This document shows, piece by piece, positions 16,362-23,502 of a stretch of DNA of 43,395 nucleotides. Within the stretch, counting starts at the first letter, position 1; every line of letters starts with the position of its first letter. The translations under genes were made by a program, and so were the position numbers. Source of the stretch: a virus; IMG/VR virus record IMGVR_UViG_3300009081_000021, positions 1 to 43,395 of that record; one strand, given 5' to 3'. Under the pieces are notes generated by a model. That model was given only the letters and a program-made list of their open reading frames with translations, did not search any database and was not told the origin of the DNA.

Positions 16362-17207
16362 TTAAAACATAAACATTGGTTTAGTTATTGCATAAAGATG
16401 CTCTATTTGAAGACTTGTTAGAGCAGAGGCTGTTAAAAAATAAAGCGCTCCATTATGAGTCCAAGTAGTACTAGTTAAACCGTTATTAAAAGAACCAATT
16501 TCTAATCTCGCAGTCGAAACAAAAATACTCGAAGGAATACTCGTAGTATTTTTATACCAATATCCATTATGAAAAATTGATACTTCAGTTATTGGGTCAA
16601 ATTTCCCGACAATAAAAGACCAACCACCTGTTTCAGAAAGAGTAAGACTTGATTCGATTTGGACTCCAGTAGTTCCATCGTTAGAAATTACAAAATTATA
16701 TTTATTAGTACTGTACCTTCTATATAATAAATAGGATTTTTGATTTCCAGTAGTATAATATTTGCCAATGATGCCGGTATCAGCAGCAGGAGCAGTTGAA
16801 GGAATTCTAACCCAGCATCCTATAGTTAATCCTCTCATACTAGAATGAACCGAAGTTTCAGTTCCAGTAATATCTAAACCGGCTTCATCATTTCTATATA
16901 AAAATTGGCTAGCATAAAAATTACTATAAGGAATAAACTTTGCAACATTGTCATCATAAGATACACTAGCACCTGCTCCTGCTTTAGTTAGGTTTCTAGA
17001 ATTCGACGAGATATCCAAAGTCAATGGAGTTTCATTCATTGGACCCATCGGCCAAAAACCTCTTAAACCTATTAAACTTAAAAATTCGCTAATAGCAGTG
17101 CCAGAATTTATAGAAAGAGTATCTATTAAATCTACATATTCTGCCCCATTTGGAACATCCCCGTCATCAAAGTAACCTTTTAAAGTATCTAATGAAACAA
17201 TAGGCAT
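16362..17207 (-). CDS. LamG-type (concanavalin-like) virion protein
   Basis: 281 aa. The N-terminus 'LKGYFDDGDVPNGAEYVDLI' resembles the short attachment motif (F..GD.P....F.DLID) at the start of many phage tail fibres. Residues about 45-275 form a laminin-G-like jelly roll: 'GLRGFWPMGP', 'LTIGCWVRIP', 'WSFIVGKFDP', 'VSIFHNGYWYKN', 'ARLEIGSFN' and 'GALYFLTASALTSLQIEHLY'. Such domains bind carbohydrate or decorate capsids. The gene heads the late block, away from the tail fibres, next to the endolysin. GAAAGGAGATT ribosome site. Confidence 0.75.
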   Translation of the reverse strand: MPIVSLDTLKGYFDDGDVPNGAEYVDLIDTLSINSGTAISEFLSLIGLRGFWPMGPMNETPLTLDISSNSRNLTKAGAGASVSYDDNVAKFIPYSNFYASQFLYRNDEAGLDITGTETSVHSSMRGLTIGCWVRIPSTAPAADTGIIGKYYTTGNQKSYLLYRRYSTNKYNFVISNDGTTGVQIESSLTLSETGGWSFIVGKFDPITEVSIFHNGYWYKNTTSIPSSIFVSTARLEIGSFNNGLTSTTWTHNGALYFLTASALTSLQIEHLYAITKPMFMF

Positions 17208-17332
17208 AAATTTTTAATCTCCTTTCTAGGATTGTTCTCAGAATATAACCCCCCGGAGAATTTTTTGGGAGCCACGCGATGCAGAGGGGGGGTATATTAT
17301 GCGAGACCCCCCCCTCCTATAAGAATAAATAG
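17208..17332. other. GC-rich dyad region, possible packaging (cos) site
   Basis: A 125-bp gene-free gap at the head of the late block. Two inverted arms (17242-17254 and 17286-17298; 12 of 13 positions) of AATATA plus a C-run flank a 31-bp core containing CCACGCGATGC. A second dyad of G7 (17286-17292) and C8 (17307-17314) overlaps it. G/C runs are rare in this genome. The position upstream of the terminase genes and the presence of an HNH nuclease fit a cos site. No direct proof of cleavage. Confidence 0.45.
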
Positions 17333-17662
17333 TCAGGTAGATATATTAATTTCTTTTGATCGATCTTTAAAAGTTGATGGGGTTACTTTTACATAGATGC
17401 CTAATATATTTAATTCAATTATTTCATCTATTCCCATTTCAAGGGCCAGTAACTGATCAACTTCAGACAATTCATGTGAATCTTTTACAATTCTTGCTAA
17501 ATAGTTTAATGAATTGTAATTGTGTGCGGTATCAAACTCATACCACTCACTGAATTGTGTAAACGGTGAGTAAGGATTATCTAATGTTGATAGCATTAGA
17601 TCACCATTACTATTAGTACTACTAAGATTACTATCTTCATCATCTTCTATATTATTAAACAT
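17333..17662 (-). CDS. Conserved hypothetical protein after the RNA-polymerase-like gene
   Basis: 109 aa. A Ser/Asn/Asp-rich N-terminus is followed by a compact region: 'SPFTQFSEWYEFDTAHNYN', 'LNYLARIVKDSHELSE', 'ALEMGIDEIIELNILGIYVKV'. I know this protein only as an unnamed companion of the RNA-polymerase-like gene in gut phages. It is 13 bp downstream of that gene with an AGAGGTG ribosome site, so a partner role is possible. No catalytic motif. Confidence 0.75.
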   Translation of the reverse strand: MFNNIEDDEDSNLSSTNSNGDLMLSTLDNPYSPFTQFSEWYEFDTAHNYNSLNYLARIVKDSHELSEVDQLLALEMGIDEIIELNILGIYVKVTPSTFKDRSKEINIST

Positions 17663-17675
17663 AGCTACACACCTC

Positions 17676-20348
17676 TTATTCTATAGCATTATATAGGGAG
17701 GATACTGAAATCCCTAAGGCATCACTTACTTCTGCTGGAGTGTAGCCATTTGCTAATAAAGCTTTAGCTCTACTAATTCTTGCAGGAGACAAACCTCTTT
17801 TATAGTTTGGCATAGCTCTTTGCTTAAGAGCTTTTAGGTCGGAGTTCTTTAGTATTTGTGATAGGGTATTATTACTAATAGCACCGGCTTGTATAGCTTG
17901 CCACTCCCTATCTGTAATGTCTATTATAGTCTTCTTAGCTTGGAATCTAGCACGTGCTGTTTCTAATGCTTGACCTTTAATCTTCTTAAGATCATCTGGT
18001 GTTAGATCCGGGTTAGCTTTCCTCTTAGCTGCCACTATCTTATTAGCTAAGAGCTGACTTTGTCTTTCAAGGGGTTTGTTTCTGATCGCAAGGGCTAGCT
18101 TATTATTAAGTACTTCTACTTCTTTCCTATAAGTTTCCTTTGCTGTGCGTGAATACTTTATAGCTGGGGTATTTAAATAGGAAAGACGAGCCTTATTAGC
18201 TAAGTTCTTTAAAGCATTGCCATGATCTGCATACACTGTCTCTATAGCCGTGCCAGATGAAAGTTTATGTAGATCATCTATCTCAGCTGATTTCTTACTC
18301 TTAGTAGTTCTCTTAACAACATTACCATTCTTATCTATATAGGTTTCGCCAGTTTCTTCATAAAGCCTTTTACCACTCTTTGGATCTATATAGACTCTTT
18401 TAGTTTTCCCTGTTTTAGGGTCCGTTATAAAACGACCTTCTTTTCTGAGGGGAACCCTAATATCAGAACCTGATTTAGATATCAAAGTTGATGCGCCAGC
18501 AGTTGGAGATCCTTGATATTTCTTTTTCAGATCCCCAATATTATTATCAAGATAAGACTGCTTCCAATTTAAATTATGCTTTTCGCTGTCGATCACGACC
18601 ATAGAATGTCTTACAGCTCTAGCAATTTCATCAAAGTTAGCCCCTTTGATAGTCATATCTGTAATAAGGTTACTTACATCACCCATTTTTAAATTCTTCT
18701 GGCCAACGCTTATCCTTTTCATTCCTTCGTGTGCAGGATAAGTCGTTTTTGGATCAAAGTCCTTTAAAGCCTTTAAAGATGGAGCAGTTTTTATATCACG
18801 ATTTTTATTTGGAATAACAATCACGGTGTCACCGTCAAAGTCTGCTCCAGATAAACGTTGAGCGACCTTTGGGTGAATTCCAATTGCATCTTTTGCATTT
18901 CCGATTAAACTTTTAGCTTCTTGGTTTCTATTGTTTACTTTTACTTCTGGAATTTCAAATATTCCACCATGCGGGTGACGAAGTAATACAACATTTTCTC
19001 CATCTTTATAATTTGGTGCATAAACTTCCCCTTCTTTTAAAGAAGTTATAGGAAGAATAACATGTGTGCTTTGACGTGGCATTGCAGCCGCTTTCAAATG
19101 AACAGCAGCTGAATCAGCACTATCAGCATAAGGTTCTAATAATGCTTTTCGAACGGCAGGATTAGTAAGAGACATAATCTCATCATATTCTTCTTCTTTT
19201 AATTTTAGTACTAATCCTAATTGTTTTTTCGCTAAGGCTGGAGTCTGTTTTGAGAGAATCTGAGAAGATAAGTTTCGTGACCATGTATCCCAAGATCCTT
19301 CTTCTCCACCACCTTCTTTATAACCAACCATATTCAAAACTGATAAATGTTCTTTGCCATCTTTTCCAATATAGTATTTTTGTCTTATTGTACTACCAAA
19401 TGGATTAGAAGGATCATCTTCCATTGTTTTAAATACTTTTTCTGGAGGGGTGCCTTTTGGTTTATTAACGTTATATACTATATCAACACCTTTTGGCATG
19501 TTATCATTATACATAGCCATGCCTTTCATATAATATTTTCCGTCAACAGCCACTCTAACTTGAGCATATTTCGCTTCGCCTAAGGAAATATCATCTACAT
19601 TCCTTCGCAATTCTAATACACCATCTTTATCCGAACCTCCATCTTCTTTATAACGTATCATTACTCTTTCACTATTAATACTTTTAGGAGGCAGAATTTC
19701 TTTAAATGTTTTACCACCATCTTCAGAAAAATTATTCGTTAAGCTTATTTGATCTCTATTCTTATAAACTTCTGAATATGGAGTTCCAGGAGGAGCCAGA
19801 ACTTTAATGGTGGTATATTTTCCTGTTCCGACTTGTTCAACTTGAATGTAATGAGTTGTATATCCTTGTTCTTCTAACATAGAAACAGCAGTATTCAATT
19901 TAGTTCTAGACACGCCAAGGTGTTGTTCTACTCCTGCTCCGATATCTATAAGCTTTTTATTATCTACAGCATCTTTCAAAACCATTGATGTGGTGGCTGT
20001 TTGATTGGCTTTTTCTCGCAAAGCAGGATCTAACAAAGATCTTACAGAAGACTCATTCTTTCCCATTCTTTTAGCAATGGCTGATGTTGAATATCCTTTT
20101 TCTTTTAATCTTAAAGCAAGAGTTACATCAGCTTCTCTATTCTCTGCTAATGCTATAGAACGTCTAGCTTGTAATTGATTTCTTGATATGCCAAGACCTT
20201 TTGCTATCTCCGTATCATTTAATCCTTGTTTTCTTAAATCACCAACATATCCAAGAAAACTTTTATTATCTTGATAAGGATCTTTACCGCTACCCCATGG
20301 ATAGCGGCCAGATCTTCTAGGAATGCCATAATGCTTTATCTCATCCAT
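17676..20348 (-). CDS. RNA-polymerase-like protein (double-psi barrel, DFDGD) with helix-turn-helix ends
   Basis: 890 aa. Residues 455-513 read '..VVLLRHPHGG' then, after about 35 residues, 'IHPKVAQRLSGADFDGDTV'. This parallels the RNA polymerase beta-prime core, where R.P, IHP and NADFDGD occur in the same order; DFDGD (503-507) would hold the catalytic metal. Similar single-chain enzymes exist in SP-beta (YonO) and crAss-like phages. N-terminal HYGIPRRSGRYPWGSG (6-21) is followed by two helix-turn-helix motifs (about 45-62, 88-106). A third lies at the C-terminus (about 868-888). I could not place a beta-type barrel with its lysines, so activity is inferred. Ribosome site AAGGAAGAG; overlaps the upstream nuclease. 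Confidence 0.75.
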   Translation of the reverse strand: MDEIKHYGIPRRSGRYPWGSGKDPYQDNKSFLGYVGDLRKQGLNDTEIAKGLGISRNQLQARRSIALAENREADVTLALRLKEKGYSTSAIAKRMGKNESSVRSLLDPALREKANQTATTSMVLKDAVDNKKLIDIGAGVEQHLGVSRTKLNTAVSMLEEQGYTTHYIQVEQVGTGKYTTIKVLAPPGTPYSEVYKNRDQISLTNNFSEDGGKTFKEILPPKSINSERVMIRYKEDGGSDKDGVLELRRNVDDISLGEAKYAQVRVAVDGKYYMKGMAMYNDNMPKGVDIVYNVNKPKGTPPEKVFKTMEDDPSNPFGSTIRQKYYIGKDGKEHLSVLNMVGYKEGGGEEGSWDTWSRNLSSQILSKQTPALAKKQLGLVLKLKEEEYDEIMSLTNPAVRKALLEPYADSADSAAVHLKAAAMPRQSTHVILPITSLKEGEVYAPNYKDGENVVLLRHPHGGIFEIPEVKVNNRNQEAKSLIGNAKDAIGIHPKVAQRLSGADFDGDTVIVIPNKNRDIKTAPSLKALKDFDPKTTYPAHEGMKRISVGQKNLKMGDVSNLITDMTIKGANFDEIARAVRHSMVVIDSEKHNLNWKQSYLDNNIGDLKKKYQGSPTAGASTLISKSGSDIRVPLRKEGRFITDPKTGKTKRVYIDPKSGKRLYEETGETYIDKNGNVVKRTTKSKKSAEIDDLHKLSSGTAIETVYADHGNALKNLANKARLSYLNTPAIKYSRTAKETYRKEVEVLNNKLALAIRNKPLERQSQLLANKIVAAKRKANPDLTPDDLKKIKGQALETARARFQAKKTIIDITDREWQAIQAGAISNNTLSQILKNSDLKALKQRAMPNYKRGLSPARISRAKALLANGYTPAEVSDALGISVSSLYNAIE

Positions 20349-20905
20349 AGCTCTTCCTTTACTTTTATATTTTCAATTATTTTGTCAAAGGAAATAATTT
20401 TGTCCATGATATATTCAATAAAGTCATCTTCTGGAATATGAACTAAGATTTCATCAAATTGATAAATTCTTAATTCCATTTCTATAGACTTAGGACTATA
20501 ATTATATTCTAAACAAAATAAAGCGGCGTAGACTTCTAGCTGATGAGGAGTAACAGGAGTTACACCTGTTTTGAGATCGTGAATACGTAGCAAATTCTTT
20601 TTAAAAGAAATTGCGTCTGCTGTTCCATAAGCATTGTCACTATAATATAGAACTTGTTCAGGGAACATCCTAAAACCAATAGCGTCATTGACGTACTGGT
20701 TAAGAGACTTTTTGCTTTTGGGTAACTTTATTCCTAATTCAATAGACCTTTTTGCAAAATCGTGTAACTCTGTTCCTTTTTGAACAGCTAAAAATTTAGT
20801 ATAGACACTACTTAACTTTATTTCTGAATAGTTGATCCAATGATATTTGGAACCACTAAGAAAAGCGTGCTGGCCTATTAGCGATGAATGCTTGTTGAAT
20901 TCCAT
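20336..20905 (-). CDS. Cas4/RecB-like PD-(D/E)XK nuclease
   Basis: 189 aa. The core 'YGTADAISFKKNLLRIHDLKTG' (about residues 93-114) gives the Asp of GTADAI and the D.K of HDLKTG, the PD-(D/E)XK signature. 'TPHQLEVYAALFCLEY' downstream supplies the Q...Y motif of RecB-like exonucleases, and 'KGTELHDFAKRSIELG' upstream supplies the motif-I His. Probable DNA end processing or recombination exonuclease. No Cas4-type four-cysteine cluster is visible. Overlaps the VRR-NUC gene by 50 bp and the RNA-polymerase-like gene by 13 bp, so the three form a coupled operon. Confidence 0.8.
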   Translation of the reverse strand: MEFNKHSSLIGQHAFLSGSKYHWINYSEIKLSSVYTKFLAVQKGTELHDFAKRSIELGIKLPKSKKSLNQYVNDAIGFRMFPEQVLYYSDNAYGTADAISFKKNLLRIHDLKTGVTPVTPHQLEVYAALFCLEYNYSPKSIEMELRIYQFDEILVHIPEDDFIEYIMDKIISFDKIIENIKVKEELWMR

Positions 20906-21170
20906 CCAACACCTCTTTCATATTTTCAGGATATACAAAACTTGCAAAAGACATATCATCTAAATAATCAACCCAATATTTTTGATTCGGCTGTCTTGGT
21001 GCATTGATCGATCTTTTAACTTCTAATGCTGCCCAGAAATATTTTTCAAAAAAAATTAAATCTGGGAATCCCTGAATGTAGTTCGGGTCGGTTTTTATTA
21101 CAACAGCACCAGGATATTTTCTTTCCAATTCTTTTATTACTCTGTGTTGAATGATTGATTCTCTTGACAT
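20856..21170 (-). CDS. VRR-NUC nuclease
   Basis: 104 aa from ATG 21170, which has TTGAAAGGAATCGG in front; an upstream in-frame ATG at 21224 lacks a site and would lie at the promoter. 'RESIIQHRVIKELERKYP', 'GFPDLIFF' (Asp), 'AALEVKRS' (Glu, Lys) and 'RQPNQKYWVDYL' (Gln) are the full VRR-NUC catalytic set. Stand-alone VRR-NUC proteins of phages resolve branched DNA or act as nickases. First gene after promoter P4 and upstream of a second nuclease. Confidence 0.85.
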   Translation of the reverse strand: MSRESIIQHRVIKELERKYPGAVVIKTDPNYIQGFPDLIFFEKYFWAALEVKRSINAPRQPNQKYWVDYLDDMSFASFVYPENMKEVLDGIQQAFIANRPARFS

Positions 21171-21222
21171 CCGATTCCTTTCAAAAAAGAAAGAAGATGA
21201 CCTTTTAGTCATTCTCCTCTCC

Positions 21223-21250
21223 ATTATAGCATATGTTTAGAGCGCGACTA
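21223..21250 (-). promoter_or_regulatory. Promoter P4 of the TCGC-CATA-TATAAT class
   Basis: Minus strand: TAGTCG (21250-21245), a 16-nt spacer CGCTCTAAACATATGC, then TATAAT (21228-21223). CATA starts at spacer position 10, as in four other copies. The -10 is also a perfect extended type (TATGCTATAAT). It starts inside the metalloprotease end and serves the nuclease and RNA-polymerase-like genes. Confidence 0.8.
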
Positions 21251-21824
21251 TGTCTTTTATACGAAATATCATCCACTCTTTGAGAGCGAAACCAGCATCA
21301 TTATCTGCTATGTTCGCTGCTATTAAAGAAGTAAACATATCGCAAACATCTTCTGTCGGATCCTTTCCACTACCATCCTTTGTATGTTCTGGATGTTGAT
21401 GGTCTGGATAATTGATAGAAATATATCCAGTATATTTAGTAACTTTGTAACCCATATTGCGACAATTACCAGATGTCACAGGCTTTCCATTTATAGTTCT
21501 AATAACACTATGAGATAGAATTTCTGCTGGGTTCAATTCTTTAGGAGTATTAAGACAAATAAAATGCATCAGCTCATGGTACATTAGAAGTTGATCGACA
21601 CATCCGGTCTGAAGCTGAATCCTTTTTGGATCGAATTTATTAGTATAACCATAATAAGGACCAGCTAATTCTTCTTTCCCCTCTAATATAATTCCTGAAA
21701 ATAGCTTTTCTAAAATATCAGGACAATCTATATAAAGTAATAATTTAGCTTTTATATTTATAAAAGCCAAATCGATATTAAGCTTATCAGCTTCTGTAAA
21801 AACTCCTTCATACTTTATCTTCAT
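21237..21824 (-). CDS. Zincin-type metalloprotease
   Basis: 195 aa. 'YHELMHFIC' (His83-Glu84...His87) is the HExxH zinc motif, and 'DPTEDVCDMF' (Glu158...Asp162, ExxxD) fits the gluzincin third ligand about 70 residues later. No signal peptide or membrane segment, so it should act in the cytoplasm. It is the last gene of the replication operon, overlapping the SF2 helicase by 17 bp. Substrate unknown: a host repressor, a defence protein or a phage polyprotein are possibilities. AAAAGGAGAG ribosome site. Confidence 0.75.
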   Translation of the reverse strand: MKIKYEGVFTEADKLNIDLAFINIKAKLLLYIDCPDILEKLFSGIILEGKEELAGPYYGYTNKFDPKRIQLQTGCVDQLLMYHELMHFICLNTPKELNPAEILSHSVIRTINGKPVTSGNCRNMGYKVTKYTGYISINYPDHQHPEHTKDGSGKDPTEDVCDMFTSLIAANIADNDAGFALKEWMIFRIKDIVAL

Positions 21825-23004
21825 TGAACTCTCCTTTTAAGAATTTTTTTTCATTAAAATTCTTTTTATTATTCAAAGCCTCTTTTATAGCTTTATCAAT
21901 AAATGAATTTGAAGTTATAGTATAATAATATAGCTTTGTGTATGGCGTATTCAATCTATCAATACGTCCGCCTGCTTGTGTCATTATTCTATAAGAATAA
22001 TTTAAAGAATAGAAAATAATAACATTAGTAGTAATACAATTCCATCCCTCAGCCCCAGATAAATATTGAACAAGATAGGCCCAATATTCTCCATCGGGTA
22101 TCTTATCATGAACATGACCATTGTATTCTCGGAAGTCCAAATTTTTAATGTTTTTTAATCCGTTCTTTAATAAGTCTAATTCATAATTGAAATTGTAAAA
22201 TATAATAACTTTTCTATGTTTTTCTATTATGTTCTTTATAATAGAAAGTCTAGAGGGATCACTATTGACAACCTTTCTAGAAACAAAACAGAATTGAGAA
22301 ATGTCTTTTATTGGAAGTTTCTTATATGGATCCCATCTCTTTTTAAAAACCAGATTCAGTAAATCATTATCAAAAGATGATAGACTTTCTATATAGATAC
22401 TTTCAGTTGGCTTTATGTAATCCATGTTTACTAAAATATATCTTTTCAATTTCTCAAGCTTAGAAGTTTCAATATAATGATCTATCTTTGGAAATTTTGT
22501 AAAATTATTATATACCACATGACTTCGAATAAACTCTGTCCTATTTTTATAAAACCCATTAGCAATAAAGACTGGTACATAATCAAGCCAAGTATCGCCA
22601 GGGGTTGCGCTTAATAGAATCCAAGCATTCTTTTTGGTTATTTTCAAAAAACTTTTAACCCATGAGCCAGACCCAATTACTCTTTGTTCATCAAATATAA
22701 AGAAAGCGTTTTCTACTTCAGTATACTTCTTTATATTATTCCAAGAATCTACAATAACTTCAACATGTTTTATGCTTGCTGTTTTATCCCTAGATAATCC
22801 AAACATAGCACACTCGCGTTCCCAATCGAGCGTGTCACGTTTTGCTGCGGTTGTTATTATATATAAATCTTTCCCTAATTCTTTTTTATAATAATACATA
22901 ATCGCAGTTCTAGTTTTACCAGAACCGACTCCACCACATAAGATGGAGCCGGTCTTTAACTGGTCTACCGCATCTTCCTGATATTTAGAAAGGAGGTTCT
23001 TCAT
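21808..23004 (-). CDS. SF2 DNA helicase (SNF2-like)
   Basis: 398 aa. Motif I 'LCGGVGSGKTRTA' (about residues 22-34), motif II 'FFIFDEQRVIGSGSW' (DEQR in place of DEAH), motif III 'ILLSATPGDTW' and C-terminal 'VQYLSGAEGWNCITT' with motif VI 'QAGGRIDRLNT'. This is the phage SNF2/SF2 translocase type used in replication or recombination. The N-terminus overlaps the SSB-like gene end by 20 bp with no clear ribosome site, so coupled translation is likely. It lies between SSB and metalloprotease. Confidence 0.88.
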   Translation of the reverse strand: MKNLLSKYQEDAVDQLKTGSILCGGVGSGKTRTAIMYYYKKELGKDLYIITTAAKRDTLDWERECAMFGLSRDKTASIKHVEVIVDSWNNIKKYTEVENAFFIFDEQRVIGSGSWVKSFLKITKKNAWILLSATPGDTWLDYVPVFIANGFYKNRTEFIRSHVVYNNFTKFPKIDHYIETSKLEKLKRYILVNMDYIKPTESIYIESLSSFDNDLLNLVFKKRWDPYKKLPIKDISQFCFVSRKVVNSDPSRLSIIKNIIEKHRKVIIFYNFNYELDLLKNGLKNIKNLDFREYNGHVHDKIPDGEYWAYLVQYLSGAEGWNCITTNVIIFYSLNYSYRIMTQAGGRIDRLNTPYTKLYYYTITSNSFIDKAIKEALNNKKNFNEKKFLKGEFNEDKV

Positions 23005-23488
23005 CTATAGAAGACCGCGCACTATCGGGAACATCACGATATTTCTTTGCAAACTCGTCTTCAATTAGAGTCACATAAATAGATTTAAGATAGGCCTTAA
23101 CTCCGGATTTTTCATTCATTTCCCAATTATATGGCCTAATAATTAAATCTACATTTTCAATTTCAGCCCAGTCTAGAATACTGATATTCTCTTCTTCTAG
23201 AACAGATTTTCCAGTACCAGAAATAACCACAACTTTTGGAGGAAAATTAGTATATTTAACAGCTACTTGAAGATAGGCTTGACGAGCATCTTCTGGATCC
23301 TTTGGAGTTAAATATCTTACATTCCATCCATCAGCTTCTAGCTCACTTGCAATGACTTCATCTAAAAGAACACTGAAGTTCCTATAGCCATCTGGATTGT
23401 ATCTTCCTGGTTTTCCACTAAAGTTTCGGAAAACGATTTTTGCATTCTCGATGCTAATAATTCTAGTAATTTCTTTATTCTTTTTCAC
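22985..23488 (-). CDS. Single-stranded DNA-binding-like protein
   Basis: 167 aa from GTG 23488, which has AAGGAGAAAAGAAA before it. A basic N-terminus (KKNKEITRIISIE) and a beta-rich body ('AKIVFRNFSGKPGRYNPDG', 'RNFSVLLDE', 'WNVRYLTPKDP') resemble the phage OB-fold replication proteins encoded next to polymerases. The C-terminus 'SSIDEEPPF' is an acidic tail ending in Pro-Pro-Phe, like the partner-docking tail DDDIPF of bacterial SSB. It follows the polymerase by 14 bp and overlaps the helicase. Role is inference from tail and position. Confidence 0.7.
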   Translation of the reverse strand: MKKNKEITRIISIENAKIVFRNFSGKPGRYNPDGYRNFSVLLDEVIASELEADGWNVRYLTPKDPEDARQAYLQVAVKYTNFPPKVVVISGTGKSVLEEENISILDWAEIENVDLIIRPYNWEMNEKSGVKAYLKSIYVTLIEDEFAKKYRDVPDSARSSIDEEPPF

Positions 23489-23502
23489 TTTCTTTTCTCC
23501 TT

